Shown here: positions 26,001 through 33,235 of the stretch, one piece after another | Numbering within the stretch: position 1 is the first letter of the stretch | Layout of the letters: the number at the start of each line of letters is the position of its first letter | Assembly (NCBI GenBank): GCA_030159075.1 | Contig: BROG01000812.1 | Location: forward strand, 186,001-250,000 | Direction of reading: 5' to 3' | DNA: 64,000 bases | From: Atrina japonica | Lineage: Eukaryota; Mollusca; Bivalvia; Pterioida; Pinnidae | Translations under genes and position numbers: made by a program | Notes under the pieces: model-generated | Told to the model about the DNA's origin: nothing | The model's input: the letters and a program-made list of their open reading frames with translations, nothing else | Databases searched by the model: none

Positions 26001-29000
26001 TGGCAAGTCTGACTTTTAGCATCTAAAAACATGAGGAGTATTTTGGCAAGAGGAATACACTTTTTTTCTGTCTAGAAACATGAGAATTATTTGGGTAGAG
26101 AAAGATGAAGATGTTAAGCCATTTTCCAAGTATGACAGACAAATGGTCAAAGTGTGATTTACCACCTAAATAACATACACTGGTATCACAGACACGCATA
26201 ATATACCAACACCCTCAATCCAATGGAAATGGTAACCTGTTTACAGTGGAACCTGTCTTGTGAGACCACTGTAATAGAAGACCAAATTGCCTGAGACCAT
26301 TGTCATAGAAGATCAGATGTCATGTGAGAAAGACCACCTGTCTTGTGAGACCAATGTCATAGAAGACCATCTGTCTTGTGAGACCAATGTCATAGAAGAC
26401 CACCTGTCTTGTGAGACCAATGTCATAGAAGACCACCTGTCTTGTGAGACCAATGTCATAGAAGACCACCTGTCTTGTGAGACCACTGTCATAGAAAACC
26501 ACCTGTCTTGTGAGACCACTGTCATAGAAGACCACCTATCTTGTGAGACCAATGTCAAAGAAGACCACCTGTCTTGTGAGACCACTGTCATAGAAGACCA
26601 CCTGTCTTGTGAGACCAATGTCATAGAAGACCACCTGTCTTGTGAGACCAATGTCATAGAAGACCACCTGTCTTGTGAGACCAATGTTATAGAAGACCAC
26701 CTGTCTTGTGAGACCACTGTCATAGAAGACCACCTGTCTTGTTAGACAAACATCATAGAGGACAACCTGTCTGGTAAGACCAATGTCATAGAAGACCACA
26801 TGTCTTGTGAGACCAATGTCACAGAAGACCATCAGTCTTGAGACCACTGTCATAGAAGACAACCTGTCTTGTAAGACCAACATCATAGAGGTCCACCTGT
26901 CTTGTTACACCACATTTAAGTAGCTGAAGGGGTGGTCTTTCAAGGTAGGTTCTACTATATTACAAAACAAGATAATTACTGTGTACATGCACTATTTGCC
27001 CATCATCATGTTTTAACCTGAACCTTCAACAACAAGTCTGTTCTATGTCCAACTTGCCCATAAATTGTAGGTTATTATCATAATTCAATTTTATTCTTTT
27101 TTTTTTCAATTTGAATTCACCTTCGTGTTAATGTCAAAAATTATGTGGAAGGTAAAAACCTCCAATTATACAGTAATTAGTCTGAAATATTCAACACGTA
27201 AAACTAAATAGTTAACTCATCAACCCCTGAAAAAACAATGGACTCTTCTGTAACTCAATGACTTAGACCAGTCCAAATGTGTCTTTAGGGGATGAATGGG
27301 GTAACAACGTACATGTATGTTATTTTTATAAGCATGTATGCTATATCTTACCACTATATCGATGTATCCTTTTAATTTCCTCGTTCGGATGTTCCACTTG
27401 ACCTGTTGCGGTGATTTCAGTACGAGCCAAAAATCCAGCTGAACAATCTTACGTGATGAACTCCGAACATCCAAGTCCACAGAAATCTCCGATTTTATTT
27501 GTGGATTAACATGGACTTTTTCCAATTCTATGATGTATGCAACCCTTTTTAAAAGAACAAATTCAAAATCATACATATGGAATAAAAAACAAGCTTAAGA
27601 TGGTCATTTATCAGTCTCAAGGTCATCTATCTGGTTCAAAGGTCATCTCCGCGGTTGTATATTATCAATAGTAAACAACAGATCACTAGCACTGTGCCAG
27701 GCATGATTACAGATTGAGCAAGTCTGAAGATAAAAGAAAAGAATTTTTAAGCTTTGGGCTCGAAACTAACTTTTTCTTACGTAAGTTTCGAGCCTTGAAA
27801 CTAGGTTATAATCATTAGAAATGATAACTTTAAGCTAATCTAGATTAAGAATTAAAAAAATCACTTGTTTCGTTTTGATTGTTTGTTTTAACCTTTTGAC
27901 ACCTGAGCATCTGAGTAGACTGCTCTTTTCTATCGTTTAGACCAGTCCATCATGGTCTATAGGGGTTGGAAGGATATAAAAATGTTTTATGTCACATTTG
28001 ACAATTTATTAATTATATGCTGGCGATTAATTATGGTGAAGCAGAGAATCTAGTCACAATGAACAGTGGACGGACCATCAGCCTTCCTCAAGTAAACTGC
28101 CAAACTTTCTCAGTTAAATCGGCTCAAGCAGGCCTCGAATCATCATCAAATTTTAACACAGACAACATAGATATTATCCGAGAAATCAACTACAGAATTT
28201 TTTACCTGGAAATCTTTTCATCACTCATGGGAACATCACAGCCCGAGAAGATTTGTGGCTGTTCATATGTTGCTAGGACACTCAGTCTTGTTCCTTTATT
28301 GTCCTGTATTTTACACTCAGCAGGAGCCATCCTATCTGTAAAACAAGAGTTATGTCCCTTTTTAACTTGACAGTTATAGCTCTTAACATCAACTCACTCT
28401 TAAATTTTTATTTTTATCATTTAATTCATTTTTGGCTACACAGTTTTACATAGTGACAAGTTTAATCAAAGATTCTACTTGGCCATTTCTAAATATAGCA
28501 ACTTCAAATACTTCTGAACTAAAGTTATAAATTCTCAGGTGGTCAGAAATTTTTCTTGCCCATTTGTTAAAGTGTTCCAGCCTTATTCTTTGGGAAATTC
28601 TTAAGATATATGTTTTTTCAGTAAATTTGGAATTGAGAAAATAAATTAAACTTTTTTTTTCGTAAAACACATCCTGACAGGGAAAATAAATCTGCCTCAA
28701 GGCTATCTGATTTAAAGGTCATCTGGGTGGCTCAAATATGGATCAAAGTGCTGGACAACCTCCTATGCCATAGAAAAGAAGCTTGAAGTGTTTCAAAACA
28801 AATCCTCAAAATTTTCTGACCCAACACCATCTGAAATGAAGAGCTGCGTAACAGAACAGGGATGTCAACTATATCAGAGATCATCCAATCAAGGCGATGG
28901 CTCTGGCTTGTACATGTTCTATACAATCCTCCCGACTCACTACCTAGGGTTGCTCTTCAATTGACACCCCAAGGAGTTGACCATAAGACCTGACAAACCG

Positions 29001-32000
29001 AGGTCTAACAATGGAGACAGTGCCTCGAGTAGCTGCAGACAGAACCAGGTGGAGATCCTTTGCAGTCGCCTCAAGCACCAGACAGCACAGAGAGGATTGA
29101 GTGAGTGAATGTGGCTCAAAATTACGGTAATCAAGCATATGAACAGACTGAGTGACCCCAAACGATTGTAAATTGCACCTCAAAGTCTCAAGTGGTGCAT
29201 TATCAAACTGTTTATGAAATCATAAACTGTTTGTATTAACTTCAAAAGAAAATGTATGGTGACAAACATGGGCAAGTTGACTCCAAAAATATCAAATACA
29301 TTTCCTCTCATACATCTCTTTATCATGTAGTTTGTTTACAGTGTGTATAACTACAATTTGGGCTTTTGAAGCAGTTTTATTTCAGCACAAGCTTTCACTG
29401 AAATAGAAACTTCACAAACTATGTACCACATGTGGTGGTCTATTGGTAGAGCATTTGACTCGTAAGTGGAAGGTCCTAGGTTTGATTCCTGGAACCTGTC
29501 ATATCAACGACTTTAAAAAAAATGGTAGTGACCGTTTCTTCTCAAAGGGCTCAAAGAGAACCCTCTCTGCATTGGTGTCAATAGAACAGGTAAAAAATTG
29601 TAGCACTTCACCTAAATGCTGATGACATCTCAGTATACGTGAAAATTTCTTGGTGGGATGTAAAATGTAAAACAATAATCTATCAAAAAAAACAAAAACA
29701 CAATGGCCATATTTCCAAAACCTTTTCAAAGGATTAATGCCAATTCAAAGAAGATTCTTAAATGACCACCAATGCCTTATCTAAAATACTTCACACACAA
29801 GTTCATTTGTTGAGTGTTACGAGAAGAAACAGTTAATTGAACTTACCAAGACCAACACTTAAAACCATTCGATTTCCTCGTTTCAGCTCCGTTAAGGAAG
29901 TGACTGCTCCATATTCTTTCTTTGCCCATTTTAAGAGTTTTTGTGAATCAGATGGGATATTGTTGATTCGTCGAATCTGCCGTCTACGTCGGCTACTCTT
30001 GATTAGTTTAACACCAGAATATCGCGGCACCTGTCAAATAAAATTTTGACGATTCACAATCCACAAGAGCACAGTCTTGAACCAATTTATGGAGAAAGTC
30101 CACAGCAAATTGTTACAAACTTGACTCTAGATAAGTGAGCAAATATACAGCAACATGAAATAAGACAGCGATTGTCAATTCCCCTTTTGGGAATGGGGCC
30201 TGGGCTTCCTGAATTAGGAATTTTAGCAACATTTTATTGTAATTATATGTACACCTATAAATAAACAGAACTTTTGAAAATACAAGAATGTCTTCAAATT
30301 CATTGTCATTTGACTTCAATTGGGAAATTTCAACATTTTTATTATAGCTGGGAATTGGGCCTTATTTCGGCTCCCTATGATAAGATGGATTTTACTGGTT
30401 GTATTGTTGTTTAACGTCCCACTCAAGAATCTTTCACTCATATGGAGAAGTCACCAAATGTGAGTGAAGGGCTTCAAAGTTTGGCCTATGCTCAGCACTT
30501 ACAGCCATGAGGGTTCTTTAACGAACCAACACTTATTGTGACACCGGACCTCGTTTTTTACGGTCTCATTCCAAGGGACAGGAATCTGACCTGCTGCCAG
30601 CTGAACTTGAACTCAAGACCTCACGATCAAGAATTGAGCGCATACTAACTGAGCCAGGATGGCTCATGATAGGATGGAAAATTTTCGGGCCCCTATTGCA
30701 ATTCAGTCCCTTTTATTTTACAAATCTGAAGCTGTCTCTCTGGGGAATACTTCTTACCAAATTTGGTCAACTCATCAACCCCTGAAAACAATGGACTCTT
30801 CTGTACATCAGTGACTGAGAACAGTCCAAATGTGTCTTAAGGGGTGAATGAGTAAAAATATGCCAAGCATTTTATATGAAGTAGTTATCTACCCTTTCAA
30901 CACTAAAACATAATGGACTGGTCTAGATATTTAGGGGTGACATAGTTACTGTTTGTTTGTTTTGTTTATTGTTGTGTAACACTCAAGAATATTTCACTCA
31001 TATGGAGACGTCACCAAATGCTGCTGAAGGGCTTCAAATTTTGGCCTATGCTCGGCATGCATGGCTATCGAATTTACGACCTCATGTTCAAGAGCTGAGT
31101 GCGCTATTGACTGAGTCAGGTCAGCTTGACATTGTTATTGTAAAAAAGTCAGTTGGACAATAAAATAACAGCCTAGGGACGTTATAAATAAAGATTACTT
31201 GTCATGTTTTTACATTATCAATTAATTTTCTATTGTAAATGAAAAAAAAAATCATTACATTTCTTAAAATTTTAAGTAGAATATTTAACTTCTACCAAAT
31301 TGATACCAGCGTGCCCAGTTGTAAAAGATGAAAGAAAAGAACTTCAAAAACTTACCACAAAAATGTGTCGTTTCTTAGCTGGTGAAAATATTTCTGTTTT
31401 TACTCTCCAGCGGACAGGCTGACGAGAGTAAAGAATAAATATAACTGGCTCCCACAAGACTGAAATGATACAAGAATTCAGTAAATACAGACCCTCACAT
31501 AGTAGAACACCTCCCTAATGCAACCACTTTGAGTTGAGACAGTTGAGTGGTCTAGTCAATGGTTAGGTTTTACTGTATTACAGCATGGTTCAGGATTTAT
31601 AGAATTAAAGCACAGCAATAAAGTACATTTTCAGTATCAAAATAAACCAACTAATTTACTTCCCTTTACTATACATAATTCTATGACATATTTCTGGGCT
31701 ACTCAGTGCTGTAACTCTGTTACAGGAATGCATACAGGCTGTGTCAAATGATGTGATGGTACTGGTATATGATTAGGGTTGGAAATAAGCATTTGCCCGT
31801 TGCCCAAAGCAAATGATATTGTAAACGGGCAAATAATTCTCATATTTCATTCACTTTCTTTGCAAATTAACTTTTCTGCCTATTATTTGTCTTGTACAAA
31901 GATAACGAACATGAAGCACTTGTTACATTTGCTATTAAAGCGTTTTTGAGACATGACTTTGGAGTCAATGGGTGTGTGTGTGTGTGTGTGTGGAGAACAT

Positions 32001-32962
32001 GTACTTAATTTGTAACACCTACATAACAAACACAATGGTAACCCAGATTACAAAAGCACATGTTAACAATTTCCAAATATGGCTTTTTGCAACTATGTCA
32101 GGAGTGTAATCCCCTCAGTTCAGCTTTGCCAATTTTGAAATTCATACACATTGTCCACAATTATTCAATATGATTTTAAAACTGGTCAGCAATAATGATG
32201 AAAATAAATAATAATAAGTCCATGTAAAAACTCAGTTAACTTGGGGTGTATCAAATGAAACTTGTGATACTACAGGTATATGGTACATACAGATTGTTTC
32301 AAATGAACTTTGTGATGCCACAGGTATACAGGGTGTGTCAAATGAATCTTGTAATGCTACAGGTATACAGGGTGTGTCAAATGAACCTTGTGATGCTACA
32401 GGTAAATGGTACATACAAGGTGTGTCAAATGAACCTTGTGATGCTACAGGTAAATGGTACATACAAGGTGTATCAAATGAACCTTTTAATGATACAGGTA
32501 TATGATACACACAGGGTTATGTCAAATGAACCTTGTGATGCTACAGGTATACAGGGTGTGTCAAAAGAACCTTGTGATGCTACAGGTAAATGATATATAA
32601 AAGGTTGAACCTTGTTATGCTACTGGTATACAGGGTGATTCAAACATGGGTAAACTGTCTACCAAATATTTTGGGTAAAATTTTCCAGGTACATTGGTAA
32701 GATCACAAATCAATTTTTTTTTTTTATTTTTCATTCTTACCTTCATCCTTCCTGGATTTGATAAGCAAGTTCACTTCGGCAATGTCATTGCGATACCCTG
32801 ATCCCACACTCTGTAAGTTGATAACATGAACTTCCTGTCTGGAGTCTGTCGTAGAATTTGAGGTACAACCTTTTCTTGGGATGATGGTCTCATAAAATGC
32901 CGAGACATACGGTGATGAATATGGGAAGTTGATTTTACATGCTGCTCTTGCACCAGCGTGGC
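12653..32962 (-). CDS. TGFBR3: Betaglycan / TGF-beta receptor type III orthologue (15 exons, first exon missing)
   Basis: Betaglycan is a membrane proteoglycan co-receptor that presents TGF-beta family ligands and inhibin to signalling receptors at the cell surface. Coding join, minus strand: 32962-32741, 31459-31356, 30030-29847, 28335-28206, 27544-27352, 25775-25598, 25427-25270, 24582-24433, 21572-21360, 20781-20622, 17704-17614, 16195-16027, 14916-14775, 13909-13721, 12747-12653. Every junction is GT..AG and every phase matches, giving 792 residues and a stop; human betaglycan has about 850 with its signal peptide. Order: orphan domain (residues 1-337), ZP-N (about 366-505), ZP-C (about 512-676), transmembrane helix (735-757), tail (758-792). 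Recognised by comparison with my memory of vertebrate betaglycan, especially WAKKEYGAVTSLTELK, QEVHVINL and GIAFAAFIIG. The first exon, with start codon and signal peptide, was not found and must end in phase 1. Confidence 0.93.
12998..13084 (+). mobile_element. Foldback family N copy
   Basis: Lies in the last TGFBR3 intron. Reads AATCATACACCCCTGAATTCTGACTGTGG... to GGCTTGATGAGTTAA. Confidence 0.55.
13639..13690 (+). mobile_element. Family M fragment (left half)
   Basis: CCTCATCTAACCCTGAAAACAATGAAC matches the left arm only. It sits about 30 bp past the transmembrane-exon donor. Confidence 0.45.
13721..13909 (-). CDS. TGFBR3: TGFBR3 exon: juxtamembrane stalk and transmembrane helix, residues 699-762
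   Basis: 189 nt, phase 1 at both ends, acceptor TGTCTTTCAG. Residues 735-757 (TVVGIAFAAFIIGILLMAAL and on) form the membrane helix and almost copy vertebrate TVMGIAFAAFVIGALLTGAL. Then comes WFIHTHTG, like WYIYSHTG. The donor used, CACACAG|GTTTGT, is weak. A stronger GTAAGA 7 bp downstream would shift the frame of the tail and lose its similarity to vertebrate tails. Confidence 0.93.
14515..14735 (-). mobile_element. SINE-B copy, diverged
   Basis: On the minus strand the head GCCTTCATGGCCCAGTTG leads into a body that ends in GGTGTTCTCCATCAC. It lies about 40 bp beyond the donor of the 14775 exon, inside the TGFBR3 intron. Confidence 0.55.
14775..14916 (-). CDS. TGFBR3: TGFBR3 exon: end of ZP-C and membrane-proximal stalk, residues 652-699
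   Basis: 142 nt, acceptor CATATTAG, donor ATACTTG|GTAAGT (phase 0 to phase 1). It has Cys652 and Cys659 (CPENPRAC, like vertebrate CVPPDEAC) and a further Cys676. I see no dibasic cleavage site of the secreted-ZP kind in the stalk. The acceptor's pyrimidine tract is weak, but the cysteine pair and phase support it. Confidence 0.85.
15080..15292 (-). mobile_element. SINE-B copy, nearly full length
   Basis: Read on plus, it runs from ACACCACACTCAACAATTT through CCGGTTACAATGTACCCGGG to GCTCTAACCACTCAGCCACA. In sense orientation within a TGFBR3 intron. Confidence 0.75.
15443..15474. repeat. Poly-C run (about 32 C)
   Basis: An uninterrupted C run. Its true length is uncertain because homopolymers this long are hard to sequence. 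Confidence 0.9.
16027..16195 (-). CDS. TGFBR3: TGFBR3 exon: ZP-C cysteines, residues 595-651
   Basis: 169 nt from TTTTTTCAG to CCAGAG|GTATTA (phase 2 to phase 0). Cys596 matches the vertebrate ENIC cysteine. ERFSFVISNTYRYSFLKCQL aligns with KRFSFVFKPVFNTSLLFLQCEL, placing Cys633 and Cys638 on the ZP-C core. Confidence 0.9.
16795..17010 (-). mobile_element. SINE-B copy, nearly full length
   Basis: Includes CTCAACAATTTTTCAGTTATATGG, AAACTGTCTCACAAAAATCAG and GCTCTAACCACTTGACTATGG. Sense to TGFBR3. Confidence 0.75.
17464..17611. repeat. 30-31-bp minisatellite, 5 copies, at a splice donor
   Basis: GGGGTATAAA-type units start at about 17471, 17502, 17532, 17562 and 17593. The last copy runs straight into the 5' splice site of the 17614-17704 exon. 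Confidence 0.85.
17614..17704 (-). CDS. TGFBR3: TGFBR3 exon: ZP-C, residues 565-595
   Basis: A 91-nt exon found because the phases of its neighbours demanded it (phase 1 to phase 2). It runs from ATATTTCAG to AATGG|GTAAAT and contains VTIQECWLSPPVDQ with Cys575, matching vertebrate FAIQTCFISPYSNP. The donor abuts a 30-31-bp minisatellite (17464-17611). Confidence 0.88.
17992..18440. repeat. 41-bp minisatellite, 11 copies
   Basis: The unit starts CAGTCAGAACAGTTAGGTG. Copies are nearly identical apart from one A/C site, which reads A in copies 1-4, C in 5-9 and A in 10-11. Intronic. Confidence 0.97.
18616..18702 (-). mobile_element. Family M foldback copy
   Basis: Reverse orientation: TTAACTCACCCCTAAAGATACATTTGG to TTTCCAGGAGTTGATAGGTTAA. 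Confidence 0.78.
18765..18855 (-). mobile_element. SINE-B tail fragment
   Basis: TTTTACACCACACTCTACTAG...TTTTAATGGTGGAAGAAAGAA. The head is missing. Confidence 0.6.
19300..19665 (-). mobile_element. SINE-B copy with triplicated head
   Basis: The body (GGGTTACAATGTACCCAAGAAGAAACCAC) leads into three tandem copies of the head region (19386-19662, period about 89-97 bp). Each holds GTTGATCACTTGCTGAC and GAGAAAGTTCATGGTTTAAAG. The triplication creates open frames on both strands that are not genes. Confidence 0.8.
19785..19985 (-). mobile_element. SINE-B copy, diverged
   Basis: Contains GTACACTGGCAAACTTTCC and GGTGGTCTAACCACTGCATCC; lacks the far tail. Sense to TGFBR3. Confidence 0.65.
20370..20575 (-). 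mobile_element. SINE-B copy, diverged
   Basis: Runs from CCAAACTCAACAATTTTTAAG to GCTCTAACTACCTCACCATGAAGG. Sense to TGFBR3 and close to the 20622 exon donor. Confidence 0.7.
20622..20781 (-). CDS. TGFBR3: TGFBR3 exon: start of ZP-C, residues 512-565
   Basis: 160 nt, acceptor CATTTTAG, donor AATGCAG|GTTTGT (phase 0 to phase 1). VSFKLEVFKTSYF then FPANSRIYAKVTI align with vertebrate ITFNMELYNTDLF and PENGHVYVEVSV, the first strands of ZP-C. The SINE-like copy at 20370-20575 ends about 45 bp past the donor. Confidence 0.88.
21360..21572 (-). CDS. TGFBR3: TGFBR3 exon: acidic glycosaminoglycan-attachment loop and last ZP-N cysteine, residues 441-511
   Basis: 213 nt, 71 codons, phase 0 at both ends (acceptor TTCTTCATAG, donor TTTTCAG|GTAAAT). 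It holds two Ser-Gly pairs in acidic surroundings, Ser457 (PGSGDKSED) and Ser473 (VEGSGLG), at the place where vertebrate betaglycan carries its two glycosaminoglycan chains. Cys503 with sequon Asn500 (INFTC) is ZP-N cysteine 4. The intron just upstream of the acceptor is a minisatellite whose unit resembles this acceptor region. Confidence 0.9.
21579..22164. repeat. 22-27-bp minisatellite, about 24 copies, upstream of a splice acceptor
   Basis: Consensus AAAGAACCATGTGACTTA followed by a variable 4-9-bp spacer. It starts 5 bp before the acceptor AG of the 21360-21572 exon. On the gene strand each unit reads TAAGTCACATGGTTCTTTATAAC, close to the real acceptor region TAAGTCACATGTTTCTTCATAG. Confidence 0.95.
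22365..22815. repeat. About 36-bp minisatellite, about 11 copies
   Basis: Units alternate between CCTCAATAGACAGATAGACC and CCTCAATAGTCAGACAGAAC forms, followed by TGTAAAAGATTTGTCC. The mix suggests a higher-order pattern. Intronic. Confidence 0.92.
23065..23095. repeat. (ACAG)n microsatellite
   Basis: About 7 perfect tetranucleotides. Confidence 0.95.
23489..23568 (-). mobile_element. SINE-B tail fragment
   Basis: TTTTACGCCATACTCAACAAT then GTCATATGATGGCGTCCAG and GGTGGAGGAGAAACC, the cleanest example of the family's 3' end. Preceded by a (GATTT)n-like tail. Confidence 0.72.
23586..23735. repeat. Interspersed repeat with GGTCTTTATA motifs
   Basis: Contains GTAAAACTTGTATATAAAG, CTGGTCTTTATAGGGACGTGG and GTCTTTATATACAGG, which form an inverted pair. 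A related sequence is at 40288-40452. Confidence 0.5.
23767..23830. repeat. 22-bp tandem repeat, 3 copies
   Basis: Three identical units start ACCCTCACCTACATATCCAC. Confidence 0.95.
23990..24272 (+). mobile_element. SINE-A copy, full length
   Basis: tRNA-like head TTGGCTCCTCAGTAGAATGC, B-box-like GTTTGAACCTC, core GACAGTAAAAACCGAGGTC, tail GACGTCTCCATATGGGTAAA, then an ACAACAAC run. Opposite to TGFBR3. Confidence 0.82.
24305..24395 (+). mobile_element. Family M foldback copy
   Basis: Full length. It lies only about 38 bp from the donor of the 24433-24582 exon. Confidence 0.82.
24433..24582 (-). CDS. TGFBR3: TGFBR3 exon: ZP-N core, residues 391-440
   Basis: 150 nt, exactly 50 codons, phase 0 at both ends (acceptor TTTTGTAG, donor GCA|GTGAGT). 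Cys406 (LLNTEC) and Cys424 (VNSCGT) match vertebrate LLDPTC and LNGCGT, giving ZP-N cysteines 2 and 3. TYFSNA aligns with VYYNS. Asn411-Lys-Thr is a sequon. Confidence 0.9.
25270..25427 (-). CDS. TGFBR3: TGFBR3 exon: linker and start of ZP-N, residues 338-390
   Basis: The acceptor is CTTTCAG (phase 1 start). The donor I chose, CTGAAG|GTTATT, is a poor match to GTRAGT, but it is the only GT that keeps frame and alignment. Reading through instead meets a stop after about 13 residues. Cys374 in HSEC is ZP-N cysteine 1 (vertebrate VKC). Sequons are at Asn346 and Asn360. SVSLKKSDLK joins smoothly to RFDVDKRQMTLLNTEC in the next exon. Confidence 0.82.
25598..25775 (-). CDS. TGFBR3: TGFBR3 exon: end of orphan domain, residues 279-338
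   Basis: 178 nt from TATTTTAG to GATCCAT|GTAAGT (phase 0 to phase 1). TKQNLIKWVEYYIGPVAMYS aligns with vertebrate TQGNLVKWALDNGYSPITSY, and ANKVKLVI with ANRFHLRL. A sequon, Asn-Ile-Thr, lies near the start. The exon is only 170 bp from the next one, the shortest intron in the gene. Confidence 0.92.
26240..26940. repeat. 33-bp minisatellite, about 20 copies, open on both strands
   Basis: The unit starts GAAGACCACCTGTCTTGTGA and holds GAGACCAATGTCATA. Because 33 is a multiple of 3, long open frames run through it on both strands (152 and 136 codons). They have repeat-driven composition, no splice context and no conservation signal, and lie in a TGFBR3 intron. I read this as non-coding. Confidence 0.95.
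27212..27304 (+). mobile_element. Family M foldback copy
   Basis: Full length with an extra A in the right arm (AGGGGATGAATGGGGTAA). Confidence 0.8.
27352..27544 (-). CDS. TGFBR3: TGFBR3 exon: second half of orphan domain, residues 214-278
   Basis: 193 nt, acceptor TTTTAAAAAG, donor GATATAGTG|GTAAGA (phase 2 to phase 0). It encodes VAYIIELEKVHVNPQ, followed by a strand pattern ending VKWNIRTRKLKGYIDIV. This aligns with vertebrate VHIIELITP...VNWVIKSFDVKGSLKII. A foldback element (27212-27304) lies about 50 bp past the donor. Confidence 0.9.
27888..27976 (+). mobile_element. Possible diverged family M copy
   Basis: TTAACCTTTTGACACCTGAG...AGACCAGTCCATCATGGTCTATAGGGGTTGGAAGG keeps only the general layout. 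Confidence 0.35.
27995..28145 (-). mobile_element. SINE-B copy, diverged
   Basis: Contains GGACGGACCATCAGCCTTCCTCAAG and AAACTGCCAAACTTTCTCAG. Sense to TGFBR3. Confidence 0.6.
28206..28335 (-). CDS. TGFBR3: TGFBR3 exon: orphan domain linker, residues 171-214
   Basis: A 130-nt exon between TTTTACAG and TTTCCAG|GTAAAA (phase 1 to phase 2). Cys178 and Cys203, 25 residues apart, match the vertebrate cysteine pair PKC...GC that joins the two halves of the orphan domain. The SINE-like repeat at 27995-28145 sits only about 60 bp beyond its donor. Confidence 0.88.
29429..29690 (+). mobile_element. tRNA-derived SINE-like repeat (third family)
   Basis: The head GTGGTCTATTGGTAGAGCAT and the B-box-like GGTTTGATTCCTGG copy a tRNA promoter. 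A non-tRNA body follows, ending TTGGTGGGATGTAAAATGTAAAACAATAA. It is not a functional tRNA: I cannot fold a paired acceptor stem. Confidence 0.55.
29847..30030 (-). CDS. TGFBR3: TGFBR3 exon: orphan domain signature, residues 110-171
   Basis: The exon starts after TTGACAG and ends at CTTG|GTAAGT (184 nt, phase 0 to phase 1). It contains KLLKWAKKEYGAVTSLTELK, the best orphan-domain match to vertebrate HLLNWARKEYGAVTSFTELK. A basic run (SSRRRRQIRR, about residues 121-130) precedes it and has no obvious vertebrate match; it could be a loop or a heparin- or protease-sensitive site, which is inference. Confidence 0.92.
30172..30385 (+). repeat. Interspersed repeat (copy 1 of 2)
   Basis: TTCCCCTTTTGGGAATGGGGCCTGGGC to GGGAATTGGGCCTTATTTCGGCTCCC. 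The same order of motifs (CAACATTTTATTG, TTTGAAAATACAAGAAT, TTGACTTCA) recurs at 43928-44180. Confidence 0.75.
30395..30667 (-). mobile_element. SINE-A copy, full length
   Basis: Reads tail to head on plus: TTGTTGTTTAACGTCCCACTC, then TCTCATTCCAAGGGACAGG, then CTAACTGAGCCAGGATGGCTC. Sense to TGFBR3. Confidence 0.85.
30767..30855 (+). mobile_element. Family M foldback copy
   Basis: CAACTCATCAACCCCTGAAAAC to CTTAAGGGGTGAATGAGTAA. Confidence 0.8.
30884..30949 (+). mobile_element. Family M copy with internal deletion
   Basis: TTATCTACCCTTTCAACAC...ATTTAGGGGTGACATAGTTA keeps the ends but has lost about 25 bp of core. Confidence 0.45.
30950..31130 (-). mobile_element. SINE-A copy, internally deleted
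   Basis: Tail TTTATTGTTGTGTAACACTCAAG and head ACTGAGTCAGGTCAGCT are present. The core with the GACAG block is missing. Confidence 0.75.
31356..31459 (-). CDS. TGFBR3: TGFBR3 exon: orphan domain, residues 75-109
   Basis: This 104-nt exon is too short to stand out as an open frame. It runs from TTTCAG to GTG|GTAAGT (phase 1 to phase 0) and reads EPVIFILYSRQPVRWRVKTE, which parallels the vertebrate stretch SVVFLLNSPHPLVWHLKTE. The neighbouring exons fit it in both phase and alignment. Confidence 0.88.
31973..31992. repeat. (GT)n microsatellite
   Basis: About ten GT dinucleotides. Confidence 0.9.
32245..32650. repeat. About 38-50-bp minisatellite, about 10 irregular copies
   Basis: Each unit has TGTGTCAAATGAACCTTGTGATGCTACAGGTA, then either ATGGTACATACAAGG or TACAGGG, so two unit lengths are interspersed. 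It lies in the first visible TGFBR3 intron, about 90 bp from the exon donor at 32740. Confidence 0.9.
32741..32962 (-). CDS. TGFBR3: TGFBR3 exon: start of orphan domain, residues 1-75
   Basis: This is the first coding exon I can place (222 nt, phase 1 to phase 1). The acceptor follows TTTTTTAG and the donor is GATGAAG|GTAAGA. It carries Cys9 and Cys33, matching the first cysteine pair of vertebrate betaglycan, then QEVHVINL (residues 43-50), nearly identical to the vertebrate QEVHVLNL. Asn36-Ser-Thr is a potential N-glycosylation site. An upstream in-frame extension to 33047 is intron read-through. Confidence 0.9.
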
Positions 32963-33050
32963 CTAAAAAATAGGAAATAAAATATGTTTTGGAATTTTGT
33001 ACTTTGATCACAAGGTTTGAGAAATACAAAGCTAAGTCATTTACCAAGAT

Positions 33051-33235
33051 TTTGAGCTGACCTGACTCGGTCGTTAGCGCACGTGACTCCTGATCTTGAG
33101 TTCGAGTCCAGCCAGTGGCAGGTTGGATTCTTGTCTTTCAGATGAGACAGTAAAAACCACAAAAACAGAGGTGGACTCTCATCACAGGTTGCACTGTATC
33201 AGTGGCATGAAGCCGCTAACTTAAGCTGTCCCACT
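33051..33235 (+). mobile_element. SINE-A copy, 5' part only
   Basis: The head with intact B-box-like GAGTTCGAGTCC, and AGATGAGACAGTAAAAACC. The tail is gone. Confidence 0.75.

Noticed and set aside
26287..26886. Long open frames on both strands
   Set aside because: Created by a 33-bp repeat unit with no stop in several frames; simultaneous opening on opposite strands argues against coding.
29429..29500. tRNA gene
   Set aside because: A- and B-box-like words are present, but acceptor and anticodon stems do not pair well and a SINE-like body follows.
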